Origin: Clostridiales bacterium
GTDB taxonomy: Bacteria; Bacillota; Clostridia; Oscillospirales; Oscillospiraceae
Length of the DNA stretch: 44,489 nt
Assembly: GCA_021201475.1 (NCBI GenBank)
Contig: JAJQEV010000116.1
Coordinates: 1-44,489 of the forward strand
Direction: 5' to 3'
Shown: piece after piece, positions 7,984 to 14,087 of the stretch
Layout of the letters: every line of letters begins with the position of its first letter
How positions within the stretch are numbered: the stretch's first letter is position 1
Position numbers and translations under genes: made by a program
The notes under the pieces: model-generated
Seen by the model: only the letters and a program-made list of their open reading frames with translations
Told to the model about the DNA's origin: nothing
The model's database searches: none

Positions 7984-9366
7984 TTACTCGATTGCAGCGG
8001 TGACACCGGAGACCATCTCGTCCAGAGCGGCCTGGATGGCGTCGTCATCGTCAGCGGAGAGCTGGTTCTGCGCCAGAATCTCGCCGAAGGTGGCAGTGGG
8101 ATCCCAGAACTTGTCGCCGACGGACTGGACAACACCGTACACGTCCTGTGCGGAAGAAGCGGCGATGGCGACGTTGGCGGAAACGGCCTCATCGGCGGCG
8201 GCGTTGATGTTGGTGGGAGCCAGCTGACGGGCCTCGAACCGGGCGGTCTGAGACTCCTCATTGGTCAGGTACTCAGCCAGCAGGGTGGCCCAGCCCACAT
8301 TCTCAGAGTAAGCGTTGACGCCGATCAGCTTGAAGCCGGAGTAGCAGCCCATCTGAACCTGCTCGCCCGCCACGGTGAAGGTGGGCAGCTTGGTGGCGGC
8401 ATAGCCGTCGCCAAACGCGGCCTGAGCGGCCTCAGCGTCCCAGGTGCCGGAGACGGCGGCGACCAGGCTGCCGGAGGCGATCTGGTTGGAGATGTCGCCG
8501 TCAGCGATGGCCATGAAGGCGGAGTTGCCGGTGATGCTCAGAATGCCCTTGACCACGTCCACACCGGTGTAGCCCAGGGAGGAGGTGCCGTTCCAGTCGA
8601 TGTTGGTGGTGCCGTCATCGTTCAGGCTGGTGGTGAAGCCGGCGCCCAGGAAGAAGGAGGCGTTATACCAGCCGGAGGAGATGGTCATGCCCACCTGCTT
8701 GCCGGCCTCAGCGGCGGCAGCCAGCAGGCTGTCCCAGGAGGCGACGTCTTCTTCGCTCAGGACGGAGGAATCATAGTACAGGAAATAGTTGTTGCCGCCG
8801 CCCATGGGGAAGGCATACAGGGTGTCGTTGGCAGTGGCAGCGGTGACGGAGCCGGCGCCGTTGGCAGCTTCGATGTCAGCAACGCTCTTTCCGGCATAGT
8901 TCTGGAGGGCGGCGTCCATTTCGTCGATGGACTGGAGGGCGCCGGCGTTCACCAGAGAAACCAGCTGATCATCCGCAAAGGCGAACACATCAGCGGCGGC
9001 CTCGATGTCGGTGAGGACGGTGTCCTTGGCGGTGGACTCGGACTCCACGCCGATCTGAATGTCAAAGGTGTAGTCAGAGTAGGTCTCCTCGAAGCCTTCC
9101 ACCAACTCGGCCAGCAGGGTCTGGTCTTCCTCAGCGCCCCAGACGGTGAGGGTGATGGTTTCGCCGCTGGCAGCAGCGTCAGCAGTGGACGCTTCCGCTT
9201 CGGATGCGTCGCCCTCGCTCTCGGTCGCGCTGTCTTCGGATGCGTCGCCGGTGGAACTGGATGCGTCGCCGGAGTCGGAATCGCCCGTATCGTCAGACGA
9301 GCTGCCGCAGGCAACCAGGGACAGTGCCATGGCCATGGCGAGGATCAGGGCTAACAGTTTCTTCAT
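7984..9366 (-). CDS. ganS: Extracellular sugar-binding lipoprotein, MalE/GanS-like
   Basis: A 460-residue solute-binding protein. The signal peptide MKKLLALILAMAMALSLVAC ends at a lipobox cysteine (LVAC, residue 20), so the protein is membrane-anchored outside the cell. An unusually long acidic, Ser/Ala-rich linker of about 50 residues separates the anchor from the first binding-domain strand (ITLTVWGAEED). The rest has the CUT1 binding-protein layout with WDSLLAAAAEAGK and GTWDAEAAQAAFGDG. Aromatic residues useful for sugar stacking are scattered through the lobes. It is the first gene of the operon, with its own strong promoter and LacI-type operator sites. Galacto-oligosaccharide binding is inferred from the GH53 gene downstream. 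Confidence 0.88.
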   Translation of the reverse strand: MKKLLALILAMAMALSLVACGSSSDDTGDSDSGDASSSTGDASEDSATESEGDASEAEASTADAAASGETITLTVWGAEEDQTLLAELVEGFEETYSDYTFDIQIGVESESTAKDTVLTDIEAAADVFAFADDQLVSLVNAGALQSIDEMDAALQNYAGKSVADIEAANGAGSVTAATANDTLYAFPMGGGNNYFLYYDSSVLSEEDVASWDSLLAAAAEAGKQVGMTISSGWYNASFFLGAGFTTSLNDDGTTNIDWNGTSSLGYTGVDVVKGILSITGNSAFMAIADGDISNQIASGSLVAAVSGTWDAEAAQAAFGDGYAATKLPTFTVAGEQVQMGCYSGFKLIGVNAYSENVGWATLLAEYLTNEESQTARFEARQLAPTNINAAADEAVSANVAIAASSAQDVYGVVQSVGDKFWDPTATFGEILAQNQLSADDDDAIQAALDEMVSGVTAAIE

Positions 9367-9407
9367 TGCTTGTACCTCCTAATAATATGTACTTGCCGCA
9401 ACTTCTT

Positions 9408-9434
9408 ATGCGCAAATTGTTCTTTTTGCGCAAT
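9408..9434 (-). promoter_or_regulatory. Paired LacI-type operator sites in the binding-protein leader
   Basis: ATGCGCAAA at 9408-9416 faces TTTGCGCAAT at 9425-9434. Each half is itself close to the palindrome TTGCGCAA with the central CG step typical of LacI-family operators, and their centres are 18 bp apart. They lie just downstream of the -10 element, where a bound repressor would block transcription. The likely ligand is the adjacent LacI-family regulator; this is inference. Confidence 0.65.
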
Positions 9435-9452
9435 CGGTTGTTCACCGTATCC

Positions 9453-9481
9453 AGTATACACTTTCTCGCTCTGTTTGTCAA
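9453..9481 (-). promoter_or_regulatory. Sigma-A-type promoter of the sugar importer operon
   Basis: On the minus strand, TTGACA (9476-9481) and TATACT (9453-9458) are separated by exactly 17 bp. A ribosome site AGGAGG (9375-9380) precedes the binding-protein ATG. This near-consensus promoter would be strong unless repressed. Confidence 0.85.
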
Positions 9482-9593
9482 TTCGCCATTTTAAACAATT
9501 TATTGGCGCCTTTTTCCGTCATTTTTACTATTCCATTTTTCTCCACTTTTCAACTTCCTTTTTCTTCATTTCCCCTGTTTTCTTCCCCTTACG

Positions 9594-9636
9594 GCAAAAA
9601 AACTGTAGATGGGCAGCCTTTGTCCATCTACAGTTC
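9594..9636 (-). terminator. Terminator of the LacI-family gene
   Basis: On the minus strand AACTGTAGATGG pairs with CCATCTACAGTT (arms 9624-9635 and 9601-9612) and is followed by a run of seven T. It lies just downstream of the regulator stop and separates it from the sugar operon promoter. Confidence 0.85.
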
Positions 9637-9664
9637 CAATTTCAGTTCCAGGTTCTCCCGATCC

Positions 9665-10705
9665 TCAGCGCACGGAACCCCGCCATCTGATTTCATAACC
9701 GGGCAGAACTTCGCTCTGAGGCTCCTCCCCCGCCATCTTGGCCAGCAGCATCTGGCAGGCCCGCTTGCCCAGCGCCCTGGCGTCAAACCAGAGGCTGGCG
9801 ACGGGGGGTGTGTTGTACTCCAGCCGCCGGCTGTCATAGAAGCTGACGATGCTGACATCCTCCGGAATCGACACCTGCCACTCCCGCAGGAGGATCAGGG
9901 CCAAGTGACAAATGAAATCGTCCATACAGACCAGGCAGTCCGCCCCCTGGGCCAGGGCGGCGTCCACTGCCTGTCGGGTCGTCTCGATGTCCTTGATCTC
10001 GCGGAACATCTGCGCCTGGCTCAAAGGTACACCCGCCTGACGGTGGGCCTCCTCAAACCCCATGCGCCGTTCCTGGGTGACGTAATAGTTTTCCTCGCCG
10101 CCCAGCAGCACCAGGTGGCGCTTGCCTCTGTCCAGCAGCTGTCGGGTGATGTCCTGGCAGGCCTTGCGGTTCTCATTGTCCACCGTCAGCAGCGTCAAAT
10201 CAGGCGTATACCCCACCGTGATAAAGGGAAATTCCCGCGCCTTCAGCAGGTCAACCACGGGGGAGTCCACAGTGCTGCGGCTGACAATCAACCCATCCAC
10301 CTTCCGCTTGTTGATGAGGCGCTCCATCTGCACCGTATCCTGGTCGCTGACCATGGAGATCATCACATCGTAGTCCCTGGCGGACGCCTCCTCGCAGATG
10401 CCGCTCATACACGCCTGAGAGAAGGAGGCCTCCCCCTCCATCAGCTCCACCGGCAGCACCAGCCCCAGATTGTAGGTCTTGCTCTTGGCCAGGCTCTTGG
10501 CCACCGCGTTGGGCCGGTAATTGTGGGCCTCAATGTAGGCCAGCACCTTCTCCCTGGTGGCGGTGCTCAGGCGGCCCTTTCCTGAAATTGCCCGGGAAAC
10601 AGTGGTCTTGCTGACCCCCAACTCCCTTGCAATATCGTCAATCGTATCAATATGCCGCTCCTCCTGCTTTGCCAAAGCCGATTCCCCCTGACTTCCAGCC
10701 TTCAT
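9665..10705 (-). CDS. LacI-family transcriptional regulator, GanR-like
   Basis: Repressor of about 346 residues. An N-terminal helix-turn-helix (IDDIARELGVSKTTVSRAIS) and hinge (YIEAHNYRPNAVAKSLAKSK) are followed by a periplasmic-binding-protein-like ligand domain (LGLVLPVEL, ISMVSDQDT, LIVSRSTVDSPVV, LVCMDDFICHLALILL). It should bind the operator pair next door and sense an imported sugar. Start choice: the open frame extends to an ATG at 10736-10738, but that codon lies inside the promoter -10 element, so it cannot be translated from this promoter. I place the start at ATG 10703-10705. A TTG at 10673-10675 behind AGGGGG is equally plausible. Synteny with ganR is suggestive only. Confidence 0.88.
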   Translation of the reverse strand: MKAGSQGESALAKQEERHIDTIDDIARELGVSKTTVSRAISGKGRLSTATREKVLAYIEAHNYRPNAVAKSLAKSKTYNLGLVLPVELMEGEASFSQACMSGICEEASARDYDVMISMVSDQDTVQMERLINKRKVDGLIVSRSTVDSPVVDLLKAREFPFITVGYTPDLTLLTVDNENRKACQDITRQLLDRGKRHLVLLGGEENYYVTQERRMGFEEAHRQAGVPLSQAQMFREIKDIETTRQAVDAALAQGADCLVCMDDFICHLALILLREWQVSIPEDVSIVSFYDSRRLEYNTPPVASLWFDARALGKRACQMLLAKMAGEEPQSEVLPGYEIRWRGSVR

Positions 10706-10733
10706 TCCTACGCTGCAATGTACTCTTGTTATT

Positions 10734-10763
10734 ATCATACCAAGAAAAGGCCGCTTCCGTCAA
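10734..10763 (-). promoter_or_regulatory. Promoter of the LacI-family gene
   Basis: On the minus strand TTGACG (10758-10763) and TATGAT (10734-10739) are 18 bp apart. The -10 element overlaps the first ATG of the longest open frame, which shows that the coding region starts further downstream. Confidence 0.65.
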
Positions 10764-10797
10764 GATGGCTTTTTATTTTTTGTTTTAGCTATGCTAT

Positions 10798-10877
10798 TAT
10801 AATGCTACTTTCCGGCGCAGGGACAGTCTGATTGTTTTGCGGAACCTCCGAGCGTCGGAGGTTCCCTTATTTTTCTC
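10798..10877 (+). ncRNA. Candidate short transcript (about 65 nt) ending in a strong terminator
   Basis: TATAAT at 10798-10803 has only a weak -35. About 30 bp after the expected start comes a perfect 11-bp hairpin (GGAACCTCCGA / TCGGAGGTTCC, loop GCG, about 10840-10865) followed by CTTATTTTTC. No plus-strand gene lies upstream for more than 9 kb that would need this terminator, so a small independent RNA or an insulating terminator for antisense transcription is possible. The hairpin is certain; the RNA is a hypothesis. Confidence 0.4.
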
Positions 10878-10906
10878 TTGCATCTCAGCCGCCTATCGGT
10901 TATAAT
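10878..10906 (+). promoter_or_regulatory. Promoter of the B12 riboswitch operon
   Basis: TTGCAT (10878-10883) and TATAAT (10901-10906) are 17 bp apart. Transcription would start near 10913, exactly where the riboswitch P1 stem begins. Confidence 0.7.
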
Positions 10907-10913
10907 GCCGTTG

Positions 10914-11008
10914 TATGCCCGAACCAGCGCGGAATGGGGTCAGAAGCCCCGCGAGTCGGTCACTGTGAGACGCCCTCTGAGGCGGTCAGTCAGATACGCG
11001 CCGGGCAT
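10914..11008 (+). ncRNA. Cobalamin riboswitch, compact form
   Basis: ATGCCCG at about 10914-10920 pairs with CGGGCAT at 11002-11008 (P1), and GCGC at 10927-10930 pairs with GCGC before it (P3). Inside are a GGGG/CCCC hairpin (10936-10950), the conserved CACTGTGA (10961-10968), a stem GACGCC...GGCGGTC, and then GTCAGATAC, matching the conserved GYCAGRAnAC element of cobalamin riboswitches. At about 95 nt it is much shorter than classical B12 riboswitches and resembles the compact class-II type. A following hairpin (CTCCGTCC / GGATGGAG, about 11008-11035) and a short GGG...CCCTTTTT element (11046-11066) may be the expression platform. The downstream B12-type transporter genes support the call. 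Confidence 0.72.
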
Positions 11009-11149
11009 CTCCGTCCTGCCGGAACCGGGATGGAGGACATGGCAGAGGGGTCTTTGCGCCCTTTTTCCTGATTTCCAGCTACGGAAACGGCGCCATATCT
11101 CCTGTGCCACAAGCATGGTTCCGCAATTTATGGAAAGAAGGAACTACCC

Positions 11150-11671
11150 ATGAAAACTCACAACTACCGTATCCTGTCCCTGCTCACTGCGCTGATGCTA
11201 TCGCTGGCCATACTCACCGGCTGCGGCAGCTCCGCCGACGCGGACGCCTCCCAATCCTCCGGCAGCGCTGCCTCCAGTGTGGTCACGGAGGACGCCTCCG
11301 CCAGCGCCGCCGCTGAGGAATCTGCCGCCCAGGCGGAAGGCAGCGACGCTGAAGCCGAGGCCAGCGCCACCGAAGCCGAGACGAAGCACATCACCCTGAC
11401 CGTCACCTATGAGGACGGCAGCAGCGACAGCTACGAAATCGACACCGAGGCCGACTACCTGAAGGACGCCATCGACACCACTGTGGAACTGGGCGGCGAG
11501 GAGAGCGATTACGGCTTCTACATCACCTCCGTCAACGGCGTGGAGGCCGACTATGACGCCGACGGCGCATATTGGGCCATCTATGTGAACGACGAGTACG
11601 GCTCCTACGGCGTAGACAGCCAGCCCGTCACCGACGGCGACAGCTTCGCCCTGGTGTATGAGGTCTACTAA
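11150..11671 (+). CDS. DUF4430 lipoprotein, predicted cobalamin-binding
   Basis: A 173-residue lipoprotein. The signal sequence ends in the lipobox LTGC (Cys about 25). A low-complexity Ser/Ala/Glu linker follows (about 26-80). The C-terminal domain of about 95 residues (HITLTVTYEDGSSDSYEIDT ... YWAIYVNDEYGSYGVDSQPV ... FALVYEVY) matches DUF4430, whose fold is related to the C-terminal domain of transcobalamin and intrinsic factor. The conserved GAYWAIYVN and DGDSFALVYE signatures are present. It lies under a cobalamin riboswitch and overlaps an ECF S-component gene by 14 bp. The likely role is capturing B12 at the cell surface and passing it to the S component. The family is clear from sequence; the ligand is inference from the riboswitch. 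Confidence 0.82.
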   Translation: MKTHNYRILSLLTALMLSLAILTGCGSSADADASQSSGSAASSVVTEDASASAAAEESAAQAEGSDAEAEASATEAETKHITLTVTYEDGSSDSYEIDTEADYLKDAIDTTVELGGEESDYGFYITSVNGVEADYDADGAYWAIYVNDEYGSYGVDSQPVTDGDSFALVYEVY

Positions 11672-12182
11672 GCCCGGCCTTGCCGTTCGGGATGTCACCT
11701 TTCTGGCGCTGGCCACGGCGCTGATATTTGCTCTGCAAATCGCCCTGGCCAGTTTGCCTAATATCGAAGTGGTGTCTCTGCTGGTCCTGCTATACACCCT
11801 CCACTTTCGCACCAAGGCCCTGTTCATCATCTACGCATTCGCCCTGCTGGAAGGGGTGTGGTACGGCTTCCATATCTGGTGGGTCATGTACCTGTATGTG
11901 TGGACGATCCTCTGGGCTGTGGTGATGCTGCTGTCCCGGAAGGGGCGCAGGCACGGGGCCTTCCTCTGGGCAACGGTCAACGGACTGTACGGCCTGGCCT
12001 TCGGCTTCTTCTGCTCCTTCCCCTATGTGGCCATGGGGGGCGTGAAGATGGCCTATAGCTGGTGGCTGGCCGGGCTGCCCTTTGACGCGGCCCACGGTGT
12101 GGGGAACTTTGTGACGGCGTTGGTGCTGTTCGTCCCCCTGGACCGGGCGCTGGAGTTCGTGCTGAAACCGAGAACGGAATAA
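11658..12182 (+). CDS. ECF transporter S component, predicted vitamin B12 uptake (CbrT-type)
   Basis: A 174-residue, highly hydrophobic protein with about six membrane helices. The short cytoplasmic N terminus leads into VTFLALATALIFALQIALAS, and the order of segments fits ECF substrate-binding (S) subunits. These work with a shared EcfAA'T energy module encoded elsewhere. Translation starts at an ATG inside the last codons of the DUF4430 gene (14-bp overlap), so the two are probably translationally coupled. The riboswitch upstream makes cobalamin the likely substrate. Other S components (riboflavin, queuosine precursors) are the main alternative from sequence alone. Confidence 0.75.
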   Translation: MRSTKPGLAVRDVTFLALATALIFALQIALASLPNIEVVSLLVLLYTLHFRTKALFIIYAFALLEGVWYGFHIWWVMYLYVWTILWAVVMLLSRKGRRHGAFLWATVNGLYGLAFGFFCSFPYVAMGGVKMAYSWWLAGLPFDAAHGVGNFVTALVLFVPLDRALEFVLKPRTE

Positions 12183-12185
12183 CAG

Positions 12186-12220
12186 AAGCTGCGGCGTGGG
12201 AATCTTCGCCGCAGCTTTTT
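12186..12220 (+). terminator. Terminator after the ECF S-component gene
   Basis: AAGCTGCGGCG (12186-12196) pairs with CGCCGCAGCTT (12207-12217), followed by T residues. It starts 4 bp after the stop codon and closes the B12 operon. Confidence 0.88.
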
Positions 12221-12228
12221 CCTTCCGC

Positions 12229-12257
12229 TTGTCTCAGGCGGGGAAGTGTGGTATAAT
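12229..12257 (+). promoter_or_regulatory. Promoter of yigZ
   Basis: TTGTCT (12229-12234) and TATAAT (12252-12257) with a 17-bp spacer; the YigZ ATG at 12303 follows CAGGAGA. Confidence 0.75.
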
Positions 12258-12302
12258 CATCATAAACAACGCCCCACCCCCTTTACACACCAGGAGAACA
12301 CC

Positions 12303-12950
12303 ATGACCGAATACTATATCCCCACCGGCCCAGGCGACGCGGAGTATGTGGAGAAGCGCTCCCGCTTCCTGGGCAAGGTGCGCCCCGTTGCCTCCGAAGC
12401 GGAGGCCCGGGCCTTTATCGACGCCATGAAAAAGCAATACTATGACGCCCGGCACAACTGCTGGTGCTACCTGCTCCGCAGCGGCGTCATGCGGTACAGT
12501 GACGACGGGGAGCCTCAGGGCACCGCCGGTCAGCCCATGCTGGAGGTATTCTCCCGGGCGGGGGTGACGGACGCGGTGTGCGTGGTGACGCGGTACTTCG
12601 GCGGCGTGCTGCTGGGGGCAGGGCATCTCCTCCGGGCCTATCAGGGGACGGCCAAGCTGGCGCTGGACGCGGCGGGCATCTCCGTGGTGCGGCGCTGGGT
12701 GAAGGTGGAGCTGGCCTGCGGCTATAATCTGTTCCAGAAGCTGAGCCTGGAGGTCAGCGCTGCCGGAGGCGTGGTGACGGATACGGACTACGGTGCGGAC
12801 GTGACCCTCCACGCCCTGCTGCCGGAAGAACAGGAGGCAGCCTTCGCCGCCCACATTCTGGACGTGACGGCAGGCACCGTCCGCGCCGTCACCGTGGGCG
12901 AGACGGAACAGGCGGTAGCACTGGAAACAGGAAAAGCGAGGCAAACGTAA
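12303..12950 (+). CDS. yigZ: YigZ/IMPACT family protein
   Basis: A 215-residue cytosolic protein of the UPF0029/IMPACT family. The N-terminal domain carries the family signature: KRSRFLGKVRPV, DARHNCWCYLL, RYSDDGEPQGTAGQPML and VTRYFGGVLLGAGHLLRAYQ (residues about 18-115). The C-terminal part fits the DUF1949 ferredoxin-like domain. Its role in bacteria is not settled; the eukaryotic IMPACT N-terminal region acts in translation control and the bacterial fold suggests nucleic-acid binding. The ATG at 12303 is chosen because CAGGAGA precedes it and upstream codons fall in the promoter leader. The stop overlaps the next start by 1 bp, coupling it to the thioesterase gene. Confidence 0.9.
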   Translation: MTEYYIPTGPGDAEYVEKRSRFLGKVRPVASEAEARAFIDAMKKQYYDARHNCWCYLLRSGVMRYSDDGEPQGTAGQPMLEVFSRAGVTDAVCVVTRYFGGVLLGAGHLLRAYQGTAKLALDAAGISVVRRWVKVELACGYNLFQKLSLEVSAAGGVVTDTDYGADVTLHALLPEEQEAAFAAHILDVTAGTVRAVTVGETEQAVALETGKARQT

Positions 12951-13378
12951 TGGAACTGAAACCCTATCTTCACAACGTAAAATACTATGAGACGGACCAG
13001 ATGGCCGTCGTCCATCACTCCAACTATATCCGCTGGTTCGAGGAGGCCCGCATCGACTATATGGCCCAGGCGGGCATCGACTACGCCGCCATGGAACAGC
13101 GGGGCTTCATCATCCCAGTGGTGGGGGTCAGCGCGGAGTATAAGACCATGACCCACTTTGGGGACACGGTGGCCATCACCCTGCGCATCACCCGGTACAA
13201 CGGCATCCGCTTCCTGTGCAGCTATGAGGTGCGGGACGCGGCCACCGGTGAGTTGCGCACCACCGGCACCAGCGAGCACTGCTTCATCGACCGGGAAGGC
13301 CGCATCGTCAACCTGAAACGAAAGGCCCCCGACCTCCACGGGAAGTTTCAGGCAGTGCTGGAGGCCAGCGGACAATAA
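12950..13378 (+). CDS. Acyl-CoA thioesterase, hotdog fold (YbgC/FadM-like)
   Basis: A 142-residue 4HBT-type hotdog protein. The active-site segment is visible near the N terminus (YYETDQMAVVHHSNYIRWFE, residues about 12-31). It includes the aspartate and the HSNY element typical of YbgC/4-hydroxybenzoyl-CoA thioesterase relatives. EEARIDYM follows on the central helix. Such enzymes hydrolyse acyl-CoA or acyl-ACP thioesters in the cytosol; the acyl chain cannot be read from sequence. The start codon overlaps the yigZ stop (TAATG), so it is co-translated with YigZ. A strong bidirectional terminator follows. Confidence 0.87.
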   Translation: MELKPYLHNVKYYETDQMAVVHHSNYIRWFEEARIDYMAQAGIDYAAMEQRGFIIPVVGVSAEYKTMTHFGDTVAITLRITRYNGIRFLCSYEVRDAATGELRTTGTSEHCFIDREGRIVNLKRKAPDLHGKFQAVLEASGQ

Positions 13379-13398
13379 CGGCGTTTCCCCTCAAAAAC

Positions 13399-13432
13399 AA
13401 ATTCCCTCCTGGTATCCAGGAGGGAATTTTTC
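13399..13432. terminator. Bidirectional terminator between thioesterase and GNAT genes
   Basis: AAATTCCCTCCTGG, loop TAT, CCAGGAGGGAATTTTT: a perfect stem with a T run on the plus strand and, because of the leading As, T residues on the minus strand. It lies between two convergent genes. Confidence 0.9.
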
Positions 13433-13442
13433 TCGTTCTGCG

Positions 13443-13943
13443 TTATAGCGCCTTTTCCATCAGGTAGAACCGGCCCATCTGCCAATCCACCTCACCCACC
13501 TGGGTGTATCCAGCTCGCCAGTATAGCCGGACAGCGGCAAAATTCCCGCTGAACACGTCCAGCCGGATGGCCCGAATGGGCGTCGGCCTCAACGTTTCTT
13601 CAATGTGGCGCAGCGTCTGCTTCCCGACACCCTGATGCTGGAAGTCCGGGTGGACGCACAGCCGGTGAAGGACGGCGAAGGGGCCTTCCGTCTGCCAATA
13701 GCCGTTTTGGTAATCCTCATCGCAGTTCTGATTCAGCGCATAGTGGACGGCGATACGTCCCTCAGCCCGGCCCACATAGAGCTGATTCCTGGCGATGTCC
13801 GACTGGAAATCCTCCCGGGTGGGGTAGCGCTCATTCCACTGCTCGACGCCCGCCGCCCGCAGGGCGGCGGTGGCGCTCCGTGCCACCGCACACACTTCGT
13901 TCAAATCCTCTGCGGTCGCCCTTTCATAGCTTAGCTGCATCAT
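13443..13943 (-). CDS. GNAT-family N-acetyltransferase
   Basis: A 166-residue acetyltransferase with the GNAT core: an N-terminal strand (MQLSYERATAEDLNEV), AVHYAL, then the acetyl-CoA loop VHPDFQHQGVGKQTLRHIEE (residues about 98-117) with the Q/RxxGxG/A signature. IRLDVFSGNFAAVRLYWRAG and a final YLMEKAL strand complete the fold. Many GNATs of this shape modify amino acids, peptides or small amines; the substrate is unknown. The start is set at tandem ATGs (13938-13943) because GAGGAG lies just upstream. The longer open frame to 14030 would extend upstream of its own promoter. Confidence 0.87.
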   Translation of the reverse strand: MMQLSYERATAEDLNEVCAVARSATAALRAAGVEQWNERYPTREDFQSDIARNQLYVGRAEGRIAVHYALNQNCDEDYQNGYWQTEGPFAVLHRLCVHPDFQHQGVGKQTLRHIEETLRPTPIRAIRLDVFSGNFAAVRLYWRAGYTQVGEVDWQMGRFYLMEKAL

Positions 13944-13988
13944 ACCACTCCTCAATAAAACGTCTCTCCGAGGCCGTCTCTTGGTATC

Positions 13989-14017
13989 AGTATATCTTAT
14001 TTTTCGGCCAAAAGCAA
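13989..14017 (-). promoter_or_regulatory. Promoter of the GNAT gene
   Basis: On the minus strand TTGCTT (14012-14017) and TATACT (13989-13994) with a 17-bp spacer, about 45 bp upstream of the ATG. It rules out the longer open reading frame start. Confidence 0.7.
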
Positions 14018-14028
14018 TCTTTGCGTGC

Positions 14029-14059
14029 AAAAAGAACCCCCGCCGGACGGCGGGGGTTC
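14029..14059 (-). terminator. Terminator of the NlpC/P60 gene
   Basis: GAACCCCCGCC (14034-14044) pairs with GGCGGGGGTTC (14049-14059); on the minus strand the stem is followed by TTTTT. It closes the transcript of the cell-wall hydrolase gene. Confidence 0.88.
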
Positions 14060-14087
14060 AAAGATTCCTTAAGGCGCATTGCTTCAA

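Noticed and set aside
6601-9354. Plus-strand open frame of 917 codons antisense to the sugar importer genes
   Set aside because: It is a mirror of the GC-rich permease and binding-protein genes: composition is His/Gly/Val-rich, there is no ribosome site, and the minus-strand frames have clear family motifs.
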